NCBI GenBank assembly: GCA_002633005.1
Contig: NMRA01000003.1
Coordinates: 1,792,727-1,856,726, forward strand
Direction of reading: 5' to 3'
Source of the DNA: Phoronis australis
Taxonomy: Eukaryota; Phoronida; Phoronidae
Length of the DNA: 64,000 nt
Below are positions 24,790-37,760 of this stretch, one piece after another. The stretch's first letter is position 1; each line of letters starts with the position of its first letter. The position numbers and the translations under genes were made by a program. The notes under the pieces were generated by a model. The model worked only from the letters and a program-made list of their open reading frames with translations. It was not told the origin of the DNA and did not search any database.

Positions 24790-25385
24790 CTCAAAATATA
24801 TGTCAAAACAAAATCTTTATCGACAACGACAACTGCATACATATTCGAGACATTCCCTCCATATTTGTAAACATAGCAGATACGCAGGCAGTAAATCGTA
24901 GACTACGTGATTGGATAATTTTTTTTCTGTTTTTGAGATGTAACAGAAATTATATCACAAATTACTTTTTATTTTTGATTTAAAAGGTAATATGTCTTAA
25001 AATGATTTTATTTTTGTTGTAAGCAAATTTTAAAAAAGTAACTGGGTGACTTGTAGCCTATTGTCACGAAAAACCGGGAAATTTCGCGTGTATGTTTACA
25101 CACGTGATCAGACGCTAGTTGTGTTGCTGTTTTACAACGCAAGAAGCCGATAAGCGTGTGGATTTGTTTTTAACAGCTCAAACCTTTTATGATATAGGAA
25201 CAGAAAACCGTGTACAGGGCCTACATTGCCTACATTGACGGCCCAGTTCGTGTTGCAATTGCACCCTGGGAAGCTTTAGGTTGTGTTGCAAATTTTAAAC
25301 TGTCTTTTTATTTTTTGGAGTTGTATGTGGAGTGGTTTGACATTTGAATTTAAATATCCAGTTGGCACCTCTGAAAGACTTCAAA
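24790..25385. promoter_or_regulatory. Putative bidirectional promoter, FBXO16 / dynein
   Basis: 596 bp separate the FBXO16 start codon (minus) from the dynein start codon (plus), so both promoters must fit here unless upstream noncoding exons exist. Visible motifs: forkhead cores GTAAACA (24867-24873) and TGTTTAC (25093-25099), an inverted CCAAT box ATTGG (24910-24914), an E-box CACGTG (25101-25106) and an X-box-like GTTGCAATTGCACC (25252-25265). No convincing TATA box. Shared ciliary control is inference. Confidence 0.55.
25252..25265. promoter_or_regulatory. X-box-like motif upstream of dynein gene
   Basis: GTTGCAATTGCACC keeps the 5-4-5 half-site spacing of the RFX X-box GTTGCCATGGCAAC and matches it at 11 of 14 positions. 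It ends 120 bp before the dynein ATG, a usual distance for X-boxes of ciliary genes. Confidence 0.4.
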
Positions 25386-28300
25386 ATGATGAACGATTTT
25401 GCAAAGGAAGCAGAGGAATTGGGCCTCACAGATCCCAGAGTTATTTCAATGGCAGAATATACATTTACGAGTTTCAGATTAACGAAAGCGGAGAAATTTA
25501 TTAAGATGTGGACAAATGAAGAACAAAAAAAGTTGATTGAAAATTTCCTAGACAAGACTGAGGAAAATGTTTTGGTCATAGAACAGGTTCCACCTTTACT
25601 GGCAGCTTCAACAGAATGGCCCAAGCAAAACAAGTTGAAAGCGGTTTACTTCGCAAGGAAATCACCTGGGATAAAAATTGAAAGAGAAGCTCCGCTACGA
25701 ACATCGTTGTATATTGGAGACTTGCCTACTTCTGTTTTGGACATGTTTGGAAGCTTTGTGGATGAGGTATTCAAAAGATTGTGTAAATGTTTGTGCTAAA
25801 ATATTACGGCTTGTATCATAAGACACTGCAATGACTTAAGGGGTTAACTAACAGGCCATGCTTTTTAAGGATATGGTGCTTGCATTTGCATATGGCCTGT
25901 GCTTATCGTCAGTGTGGATATCAGAATGACCCGGAGGAAATTGGATCGATATGATTATGAGTTAAAAGGGAGTGAAATATAAAGTCTGACTCATTTGGTG
26001 CCACTTTATTCCTCGAGTCGACTTACTTCATTGCTGGCAAGACAACAAAATGATGTAGCCTGCTATTCAGTGCAGTTAAAATAGAGAGCAATCAAATCTC
26101 AATTTTGAGTGTTACCTGTTTCCGACTTCTAATTTGCCGAATCTTTTATCCACTGCACACTGGTCTATATACACAGCTCATAACCAATTACCAGAAGTCA
26201 GTTTGCACTTCATAGTGTTGCTTTTTTATTACCAGTGAACTGAAAGGCCGAGGAACTTATGCTGTGGTGAAGTTGTTGTTGTTCGTGGAAATGGCTTTTG
26301 TCATTTGAAAATCTGACTTTTTGCTGCTAGTATGGGAACGTGATGCATTAGATTATGTTTCTCATACACAACCATAACGACGATCTTATTTGAATATCGG
26401 AGGCAGTGGCAAAAGTGAAATTACAAATGGTTGACCATGCTATATTTCATTATAAATTTCATTGCGGCAGCACCACAGAGTTGTGGGACACTGAAAATGC
26501 AAGCATCGCTTGAATTGCCAACTTTTCGCTCACATTATTCACCCTGCTATATTTATCAGGGTTCGTTTTTGGAAGCAGCCTGCCATTGGTGCATTCAGGA
26601 GAGTTGCTGGTGGGTTCATTGTGGTGTCTCGTTGCACATTTCAATGTATACTCACTGATGTCCACAACTTTTCCCATCTGAATTTTGTGTTCTTTGTTGA
26701 CACCGGTGGTGTGTATGAAATCTCAGCTCGCTGATCATCATAGAACTCATCTCATATATCAGACAACAGCAGTGCCAGTGTCAATTTGTCCACCATGCCT
26801 TATTCATACCAATTAGGATCTGAGCCATTCAACTTTGCTTGAAGTTTGTAGTAGTTGTCAGCTATTTAGCTGCAGCTATATTGTACCTTGCCAACAGTTG
26901 ATCTTGTTTTGTTGTTGTGTTTTCTTAAGGGGTGAGCGGCGAAGTTTGGTTCCCAATTAGAAGAATTTCCCAGACTGAATAGATTAAATATATGGTACTA
27001 TGTGCTTATCCACATGTGATAAGTTATTTGAACTGATGAATATGTTTGAGCCAGCTGTTAACACGTTATAAACTTTAAACCCCCTGGGCCCTGTTGCATG
27101 AAATCAAAGTCCCAAATGGGGACTCAAGTTGGTACCTTAAATATTCTGCATATTTGTGGACTTGTGAAAACACAGATTGCCTTGTCTCATGCTATTTTAG
27201 TTTCATTACTAAGTCAATTTTTGACTTAATTGATACAAATCGAGAATGAATTCTCAATATTGGCGAAAATAAATAAGGTTCTTTTCATGCAATGCCACTG
27301 ACGTAAGAACTAAGTCCCTATTTATTTTCATGGAATTTAGGGCTCGGATTTATCGTTACATTATTAGAAAGTGTCCTTAGTCAAAGAGGAACTCATAATA
27401 AAGATGAAATGATGGAAAAGGTCACATATGTGAGCAAAGAAAGACACAACTAGGCAAAAGATTTAGGGAACTTAGTTGAGTCCTTATTTGGACTGTTTCA
27501 TGCAAGCCAGCATGCACTCTGCCCAGATTGCAAAGGACGACCCTTATTGTATCTCTTGAGACACAGTCAATAATACAATTCAATTATAATTGCACAAGCT
27601 AGCAAATCCTCTGGTCTTACAATACCGATCGCTTAGCAACAGCATAGGTGTGTTAGTATGAAAAGTGTAGGTTGCCTAATGTCACAATTCATGTACCTTT
27701 ATTGTTTTCCTTAAAAAGTGCTTTACTGAACCTACTGTTAAATTAGTGTATTTTTTTGCAGTTGATTTTTCCTCTTCTGATCAACAGTGCCAACCATCAT
27801 GGCTGGCCGCACGTTGTGTCTCAGGATGTGCGTGCACATGCTGATATCATCAAAAGCAGCGTGTATGTGACATGCGGTCAAGCTCGAGGCAAGACTTTGT
27901 TACCATTACCACCAGGTGGCGTGATGGAGAGCTCAGATGAAGAAGATCAAGATGAAGAGTTTCCTAAGTATGGTAGAAACTATTGATCCGTATAGCCTAG
28001 CGCTATGAATGGCATTTTCTGGTTGGAACTGCTAATGTAAAGCCAATTCGGCATCTTGGCAAACCTATTGGGCTTCATCAATGGCAAATTCAATTTGGAA
28101 AAGCACTCGCACGCATTGTTCAACAATATCAGCATGCTGCGTGGTAATGCTATGTCATATTTGGTATCCAATATAACTTTGACACAACTGTGCCCAAGGC
28201 ATGGTTGCGTAAAAGTTGTATGTTGGATAGCAACAAGAACATCACATACTCATGTGCCATGTTGCCAGCATTGAGCCATGCATTTAACATTGTGCAACAA

Positions 28301-31300
28301 TTGAGCATTTCCAGCAGGTAGCTTTTAAAGTTTTATTCAACCTGGCCTAGGCCTTATGTAGAAATGTCCAAGTGAACAAGATAACCTTTTAAGTGCAAGA
28401 GAAATATTGGTTTCATGTGATACCAGACATTCTCAAAGGACCTGTGTAGTTGGTTTCACAGGAAGTGAATACTAATTATACTTGTCATACTAGCCTTTCA
28501 TGGTATTATGGTGTAAACTTTTACATTTCAGAGACAAAGAGGCTGGCATGAGACGACTAATTCATGAGATAGAATCAACTGTTGTAGAATGGAGTGTTCA
28601 AATACGTGAAGTTTTAAAGCGATCATCAGCTCAACCTCTGTTGAGTGGTCTTCATCCTACCCCCGACTTTGAAATTGATTTTTGGAAGAACAGAGCTGAA
28701 AACCTTCGTAGTATCTACAATCAGGTTTGTATTTATACAAACACAAGTGGAACAACTTTCAACTTAATTCTGCCATTTTGATTAATTTTGTTAGGTAACT
28801 AAAAGACATGTCCAACTCATGTATTATGCTAATTACAACTGCTTGGTCAGTTAGTGCACAGACGGGTGGGTGTATTTTTTGGTTGCATGGTGGGTTGAGT
28901 GGTGTTCCTATCCAGCTCTTGATCAACAAATGTCTCTTGTAGTGCATGCCAAGTATGTCCCATTTAATTTTGTAATAGTTGTTCACTGCCATAGGGGTAA
29001 GATATATACAATCCTATGCCTCAGCAAGTTCCATCATGTCACACTTTTTTTTAGCTGAAGAACGACAGGGTGAAGAAGATGATTATACTGTTAGAGGACA
29101 AGGAAAGCAGTTACTTCCCAGCATTTAAAGACATGTTTCGTGAGATTGTGGCAGGTATAAATTGAAAAGTTTCATGAAAAACATGACTTTCATTAATATA
29201 CATAGTACACATGCACCTCTGAAATACATACTTCAGCTTAAAGCAGTAGGAAGACCGCATTCCGCCAAAGAAACTAACTTCCTTACTCGGATGAGAGGTA
29301 ATTTTGGGTTTTTGCGCAGTTATCGATCAAGACCACGCTCGGCAAATATGGCACGCTGTGACGAGAAATCAGCTTTGGGTGCTTTAGTTCAAGCCATAAC
29401 AAACTGCCCATTCTTTCCAAGTCTAGAAATCACACCCATTTTTGCAAAGGAAGAATTTGAGACTAAATAGTAAGTGGACTAAATAGTAAGTGGACTAAAT
29501 TTTAAGTGGACTAAATCAAAAAATGTTTTTTGTGAGAGGAAGCTGGTTTTGTAACTGCTTTAAACTTTTATTCTCCTTTTCTAAGTCTCAGTCAGTGTAC
29601 CACGTTTATTCTAATTTTCCATATACTTTCCTCAGCGTTATATGAAGCAGAAGACATTAGTATGTATCTCAACACTCTGGCCAGCCGCTACACAGAAATA
29701 GAGAATGATGACTGGGCAAATTTCCCCAATCACATCGATCCTCTTTTCCACAACATATGCCTGATCTGGGGATTTTCCAAATACTACAGCACACCAGCAC
29801 ATATCGTAGTGCTTCTTCAGGAAACGTGCAACTTTCTGATCAATCTGGTAAGTAAAACCCGGTTTGCATCTATTTACAGTCTTCACAGCCTACATTTCAT
29901 TGTTAAGGCTATGTACAAAATCATAGCTTTTAAAACAGTAAAAGTAGAGAACTTCTAGAATATGACTTTTGACCAGTCCGGAATTAATTCATGTCTTTTT
30001 GTTTAAAATTTAACAAAAAGGAAAGGTTTGTTGATAACAAAACAACGGTATAAATAACATGACTAAATACAAAAACAGTGTTAATGCCCGTTACATCGAG
30101 CTGAAACAGCAAACTTCAAATAGCCATATGAACTCCATTGGTTGCTTGGTTTTATTATGTGTCAGTGATAAAAGACGCTATCTGGGGTTGGGAACCAGTA
30201 TTTGAAAATAGTTACGTTACCGTTACTCATTCTATCAATTTGATAACAACACCGATTCTACCTATTTGGTCTGTACCAAGTATTTTTGTTTCAGTACATA
30301 CTAGTATTTTTGTTTTGGTATATTGTGCAATAAAGGCACTGTCAACTGGTGCCCTATCCTAGCTATGTCCACCCCAAAACAGGAACCAAAATCATGGTTT
30401 TCAAAGGTGATGCTGCATGTGTCTCTAAACATCACTTTTTAAATTAAGTTTGTAGCCACTTGTATCTACAACTTATGACTTTAACTTTTGTTATGTATAT
30501 TTTGATTTTAATTTATTGTTAGAATTCCAAGTTCAGTCTTTGTGGTATATCTGATATTTCTCATGTCTAGGCAAAAACACATTTGGACCCTGAAAACATA
30601 CTGAAAGGGGAAGACATAGAAGAATCATTGGAAAAAGTCAAGTCAACAATTACGAATTTGCAAGCTATTTATGTGTCTTACAATGACCACCGCAACAAGC
30701 TTGACATATACTTCAAGATGGCTGAGGACCATGAAGAAGAAAACACTGGGGTCCGACCGTCCCTCAAAATCAAGCCATGGGAATTCTCCAGTGATCTCGT
30801 TTTTTGTCGCTTTGATGTATTTATTGAGAGAGTTAAGACTATCAAGGTTAGTCTTGGGTCACAATGCTCGTGGAGCTAGATACACTGTTTGTTTTTCCAT
30901 GTTCCTCATTAGAATTTGTAAAATTTCACTACTCAGAGTGCCTGATATGACTCAAAGCTGGAAAAAAAATAGAAAAAATGATGTTGTGTCAATTCATTGT
31001 AATTTTTTTTTTTGGTTTTCCAAAAAGCTTACTTTTTCTTAATCATTTGTCCAAAAATACTGTAAAACCTCCTGTATTGTAATACAAGTCATCAATAAGA
31101 ACAAGGCTGACTAGATTTGTACTTTGTTTTTGACCTATGGTAAATGTGCAATATTCCATCATAATTTCATTTTCACATCAAAAGAAATAACTTATTAAGC
31201 TTAAACAAAAGTGTGGCCCGGATATGACGTTCATTTGTATTAGATTTCAAATTGTGTGTAGAGACCCGGGTTTTCCATTTTCGAAAGCAGTAATCCATTT

Positions 31301-34300
31301 TAGTAAAATAAAAATTCCGTTTTTTCTTTATTTTGTAGAAAAGCAAATTCCGTTTTACCATAGCACAATGATAAATAACATAAACTTGACCTGAGAATTG
31401 CCCTACTTTTCAGCTGCCACAGCTCTGTTTTACTGATTGCTTACTGCACGCCATGTTTATTGCTTTTCAAAACTGGAAAAACAGTGCCACCTTCAGAAAG
31501 GAGGAACAACTACTTGAACATGTCTGCTGCAAAACTATCATGGATCGATTTGTGACCAGAATATGTCGAACATAAGAACTGGATGTAAATTTTATTTTGA
31601 AATCATAATTCTGTGACAGAAGTCTAAGAATTCCGTCCGTTTTCCATTATTGCGAAAAAATAGGGTCTCTGTGATTTCATAAAACTTGATCAGTACATGG
31701 CTGAGAAATAAACTAAAGTGTGTTGTCACCTGAAAATTTATGCAACAGAATTCTCCAGTTGAGTTTGAATTTGAAATCTCAAGTTTGTACTCAATTTTCT
31801 AGCTTGCACTTAGGGACCATTAAGTGCGATCTTTTGATATCTATTGCTGTGTTAGTCACCTGCTCAAGCACTAGAAAAATCCTTATGGTGACTTTCTAGT
31901 TGAACATATACGTCTCTCATTTAAGTGGTGAAATTTAGAAGCTTCGTCGTTATTGTGACTTTGTATGTCTTGAATACTGGTATTTCCCAAATGAATACTT
32001 TTGTGTTCTTGTTCCTACAGGAGTTGTTTGAAACTGCCATTGAATTTCTCAAATTAGAGAAGGTGGACTTTGGCGGGCACAAGGGTCGCATGTTGAGCGC
32101 ACAGATGTTTGATCTGTTTGGTGAATTTCATGCCCTCTACCAGATGTTTAGTCAGCGTACGTACGACTGCTTGGATGTTGACTGCAAGGTATTGTGGAAT
32201 TAAGCTTATTTGAATTTATTTTACTAATTTTTACTTATATTACTTGGGGATTCTGAACCCGTATTATATCCACACAAATCTGGAGACGATGTGTGACTGA
32301 AAGTGACTGTCAACTTAGTTCTACCACCTTTTGACTTGGACCATGTTTGGGGCATAAGTTGACACGCTGCGGTGACAAGCCAACTTGTACATCCTGCTTT
32401 CAAACACTAAGTGTCAGTTCTTTCAAAGCCCTAAAATTCGAAACCAATGTCATTACAGCAATTTTTGTGATGATAGCGAGGTCTATAATAGGTGCTTTAA
32501 TAACGCTTCTTTCAAAAGTTTCAGGTATTACGAAATTTCAAAACTCTTGATATAAAATTCATTAGTCCTTTCCGTGCTCTCTCATACACTGGATGGACAG
32601 CTAGTTTTCAATTACTTTCATGAATACTGTCAATCTTAAGCACCCGCAGCAAATGAAAGCTTTATGGTGTTTCTTTTCTATTTTTGTGACCATGTGTCAC
32701 ACTAATACGATCTTGCTGGCAAAATGCCAGATTTGCCTTTGATATCCTGCTGAAACGCACCTACAATCCAAATAAAAATGTTCCTCTATAGTTTCTGGGG
32801 TAAAGAAAGTTATTGTGGTCATTTATACTCGTAAAACAACTTCACTTCGGGTCTATTGTTTCCTTTTCTGGTCATGTTACAGGAATTTGAAAGTGACTAT
32901 GCGTACTTTAAAGAACACGTGTCCGACATGGACAAACGGCTCGGCTGCATCCTGCTTCTTGGCTTTGATGACTGTTCAGGTCTCGAGTCCATCTTCAAGG
33001 TAACTCTGCGCTCAGTCATGCATGATGCCTTTCAAAGTCATACTCGAAGTTCATTGATTTTGTATATTCAACAACTCGACAGTTTATGAAAAGTGATTTT
33101 CTTATCCCATGTAAGTAACAAAAACATTGTAGAGATGTAGTTGCTTTTTATGTTTGGCACTTCCGGTAAAAAAGTTGATGAGAATTGCATACTAAGAGGG
33201 TCTTGTACTTTTCAAAGTGTGCATGTTGTTGTTTTGTGTTGATTTGGAATGCTCTGTCATGGCAATATGGTTTTGTCTTGTACACATCATGTGAGATGTA
33301 TTCTATTGCAACAAGCTTTGTAGTGTTATCCAAAGCAAAATAATGTAATGCTGTTATCTTTGTCATGCTTGCAGATGGTGCACATTTTCCAAAGCATGAT
33401 TGACCGAGAGATTGTTGGAGAGATATTTGATCCCAAGTTTCCAGTAATCCTTGCAAAAATGAGCGAAGAACTGGACTTGGTGAAAGAGATCTTTGACGAG
33501 CAGGTAGCCTTAATCAAGGAGACTGGCGACTGCCCCGTGCACAAGAACTTTCCAAAAGTGGCCGGGCGACTCAAGTGGGCCTCAGAGCTACGAGCCCGAA
33601 TTTCCATACCCATGGACAGTTTCAAGAGTCTTGAACATGCGTATGTAGTGTTTCACTAACACAGTTAAACAGCTGTTGTATCAGTCAGTTTAAATCATTG
33701 GCAGCTACACTCAACCAATCAGTAATTTGTACCCACTCAGCGAATGTTTTAACCACCACCCACCACATATGAGAACAAGTCTTGGGTATATTTCATGAAC
33801 AGAATGAATGCAAAAATTGCTTTTTTTCATTTTTCAAGGTTATGGAATATTGTTGTGAATGCCCGCGCTTTTTTCAAAGGTGTCGTTTATTGGTACCTAT
33901 GCTACATCACCTGGACACGGAAAGGCATTAGTTGGAGGCTACATATGTTTTATAGAAAGTACCGGAAAATAAAATTTCAATTATCTGCCATATTGTATGG
34001 ATGAGATTTCACTGTAGTATGTCTTAATACATCTTAATGTTTGTGATCTGCTGCTAATATGTACTCCAGTACACCATATCTTCATTGCCCGTAAATTTTT
34101 AGTCACATACCCTATGTTCTTGGTACCTAAATGTTTAGCCGCGCTTCCTTTTGTACTTAACTAACTTACCCTACCTTCTCTGTACCTAAATGTTTAGCCG
34201 CACTTCCTTTTGTACTTAACTAACTTACCCTACCTTCTCTGTACCTAAATGTTTAGCCGCACTTCCTTTTGTACTTAACTAACTTACCCTACCTTCTCTG

Positions 34301-37300
34301 TACATAAATGTTCAGCCACATTGTCTTCCTTTTGTGCTTAGTTAACGCACCGTATGTTCTTAGTACATAATTGTTTAACCCGCACAGTTCATTTTGTATT
34401 AAGAAATTGTGCATTTGATCTATTGCATGTTGCATCCGATGTGCGTAGGCTGCTCATCCATTCTACCACACACCTGAATCCATTTTTTTCGTTCATTGGT
34501 AAACAAAAATAGCACATTATAGACATGTACACAATTAAAAACCAAGCTGAGGAGCTAGAGACCTGACTCAAAGGTCTAGTAATGGGGTCCAGTGGTATTC
34601 CAAACTAAATGCTGTGAATAATTCGTTTACTAGGAAAACGCGCATTTCTAAAGATATGCGAGAATTTTCACCACAGTGCTCTTTATGAGAGGCTTACACC
34701 GGAATCAAAGAGAATGTGGCATCAGAGTCGGACACAGTTGCGATGACTACATTGTCCGGTGCGAGCAAGACCTAATTAAGTGTAATTACCCGGTCGTAAA
34801 ATGTAGTAAACATCTCAGCCTGTATATACTGGTGAATTTTCGAAATAAATGAACCACTGTCCAATAATTTTCATTAAAAAGAAATATTGCGGTGGTTTTC
34901 TGCTGAAAAAATCAACGCAGTATTGGTTTTGATTTTTAAATACCAATGAACTAGTATTCTAAAAGCTACAAACATTGGTTATGGAATTGAGATAAATGAC
35001 CTTGTGTATTGATATACTTGGAATATTTACAAACGCTGATCATAATGAACAATATCACGTGCCTTATTCTTTTAGTATACAACTAAACTACTTTACAGCA
35101 AATATAAACAACACATGGTTACCAAATCAAATGTCAACAGCTTTTAAGACGACGCTTATCACCCAGTTGTGTCAAACTATTTTATTCGAAGAGTAGCATG
35201 CTAACCAGAAAACTGATATTCGGTAATTAGCTGGTGATGAGACGTGTGTTGTGAAGACTAACTATGGCTATTTTCAAAGTCAATTGGAAAATTCAGGCAA
35301 TAGTAATGGGGGCCGGCGGGTGAGAGCTGGCTTCTAAGTTTCACTGACGATCAAAATCTGCCGACTGTTTTGACACTCCAAGCTTAAAAATAAAATCAAA
35401 AGATAGCAAACCTGTGGAAACAAAGAAGACTGGAGTATTACAACTAAAATGACAAAAATTGTTCTATAACATATTTAAAACCAACGTATGTCATTTGGGA
35501 TGTGGCCCTTTGTCAAGATAAATCCAAGTTACCGTTTTTCTTTATGTTGCAATATTTAAAATGTACCATGAAATCAAACGGTACTTTAGTCATTTCAAGC
35601 TGTAACTGTGCAAATGCCAGAGAAAACTAATTTGGGTGTAACAGCAACCACCACATTCAGAAAGTAGTGCTGGCCACTACATTTCCGTTTTGTTAGGTTA
35701 GATCTACATGAATACAAAGGGCGGGCTAAATAGGCATTATAAAAGTTGTCCGAGGGCAAAGTGAATGTCAGCGGTGACCAGTGCAAGCGAGAAATTCTCC
35801 ACACGTACGACATGGTGAGCAGGAGGCAGACACTCAGCCCACTAGGACACATTGCCTCCTCCATTTTGTATTAAGCAAAGAGGCGCATTTGCTTCGTGAA
35901 ATTACTGATGTACATGATTACAATGTTTTTTTTATTTCAGAATTGTGAAAAGTGAAGAAGCAGAGCATCTATATAGAAAGTACGACCAAATGATGCAGCT
36001 TATATCACAGTAGGTATTTCATGAGAATGTCGTTTTCAAATTGGCTCACACCTTTATTCAAATTTAGGATGCTACTGGCAAGATCCTATGGAGTTTTATG
36101 TGACATTTTTTGAAAACGTGAAAAATTTTCGTTGGAATACCTTGGATAGTAATGTTACAGGAAATGTACTCAATTTAACCAACAAGCAAACTAAGTAAAC
36201 TCAGTTTTTATGCGATTACATATTTATATATGATCAACATATGTCTCGAATGATATATAATAATTCGTGCGTCGCAAGCGCGTTTACGGGAGATGAAACC
36301 AAGACTGCCGCTGCTCTATCTCCAAAACCCTTTCGTGTATGTTCATGAAATTTTGCTCATGTGTTCCTTTCATAATGGAACGGCATGAGTGAACTTTTGG
36401 ACGAATACGACTATAGTTGTGCTCCCTAGTGGCAATTTTAGTTTTTTATATTTTCCTCCTTCAAAGGTCCTCAACGGATTTTCATTAGTGAGATGACACT
36501 ATCCTCCCGTTTTGGGATCAATTGGAGGTATTCTGTGCCACCTAGTGGTCATTTTTATTGTTTTTGTGGGCACCCCTATCAGCCAAACAATTCTAAGGAA
36601 GATTGTGAAAATTGGCATGTATGTTGTTTTTATGAAGCGGTCTGCTGGCGATTATTTTCCGACGACTTGAACTACTCATTGGTGCCTCCTAGTGGCAGTT
36701 TTGTTTTTCTCTGCACCCATGGCTGTATCTCCTAAACACTCCTCAGGATCTTTACTAAATTTAGCTAGTGTGTGTATATGAAGTTGACAGTGAATAACTA
36801 TGACTTAGGGATTAGACTACCGGTGTGCCCCCCCCCTCCCGTGGCAATTTTAGTTTTTACATTTTCTGGATCTTCAAAGGTCCTTTACGGATTTTCATAA
36901 AATTTGACATCTAGGCATCTATTGGTGAGATGACGCTATCCTCTCGTTTTTGGATTGATTCGAGTTATTTTGCACCACCTAGTGGACATTTTTGCTGTTT
37001 TTGAGTCTGTTTTTTGGCATCCGCCCCTCTATCAACTAAACCACTCTAAGGATGATTGTGATAATTGGCATATTTTATGTTCTTAGTGTGAAGAGGATGG
37101 TTGACAATGTCGATTTTACTACTGTGGCATTGAGCTTCTACTGGCAGTTTTTTTTTTTGCTACAATAGCTGTATCTCCTAAACCCACTACAGGATCGTTA
37201 TTAAATTTAGCAATTGTATTCATATGAAGTTGACAATAGATGGCAACGATTTTCAGATGGATCTGATGAATGCTATGCACCCTAGTAGCAATTTCAATTT

Positions 37301-37760
37301 TTTCTGTTTTCATTTGTTTCTCTGAAGTTCCTTAACAGATTTTTATGAAATTTGGTTAATAGCTTTCTATTAAAAAACGATGGCATGTTCCTGTTTTTGG
37401 ATGGATTAGATGCATTTTACGCCATCTAGTGGCCATTTTTATGATACAAACACCCCTACAACCACAGCTTTTGCCGTCCATTCGTGGGCGCCTTTCAACG
37501 CTCTGCGTTACTCTTGTTGTTGTTTCACAATATGCACAAATATTTTGGTGATATTATTTATCCTCAGTGTCTTGTGCAATGAGCAAAAGACAATGACCAA
37601 TGCACGGGAAAGCTATTGGTTGGTTGCTTGCAGGTTTGAGGATACCGAGTACTCGGCATGGACTGCAGGAGTTGATAAGGCTTGTGAAACCAATCTGAAT
37701 CTACCACTGTTAACTCGAAACCCAAGTACTGAACTCATGTCCCTCAACTTCAACCCGGCA
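25386..37760 (+). CDS. DNAH9: Dynein heavy chain exons 1-11: N-terminal tail
   Basis: Exons 25386-25766, 27762-27967, 28532-28724, 29055-29154, 29636-29847, 30571-30846, 32021-32188, 32883-32999, 33375-33640, 35941-36009, 37634-37760 (residues about 1-705). The tail (DHC_N1 domain) dimerises the heavy chains and binds intermediate chains on the doublet. Recognisable beta-chain phrases are [33 protein letters not shown] and [16 protein letters not shown]. Exon 10 must end at TCACA|GTAGGT: using the next GT four bases on would bring in a TAG. The first residues ([13 protein letters not shown]) are not conserved in the family, so the exact start is less certain than the rest. Confidence 0.93.

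Noticed and set aside
24566-24901. Plus-strand open frame of about 111 codons between the two main genes
   Set aside because: It is antisense to FBXO16 exon 1, whose coding sequence and splice donor are well supported.
36005-36016. Exon 10 donor after TCACAGTAG
   Set aside because: It would put an in-frame TAG into the dynein; the donor at TCACA|GTAGGT keeps frame and joins [10 protein letters not shown] correctly.
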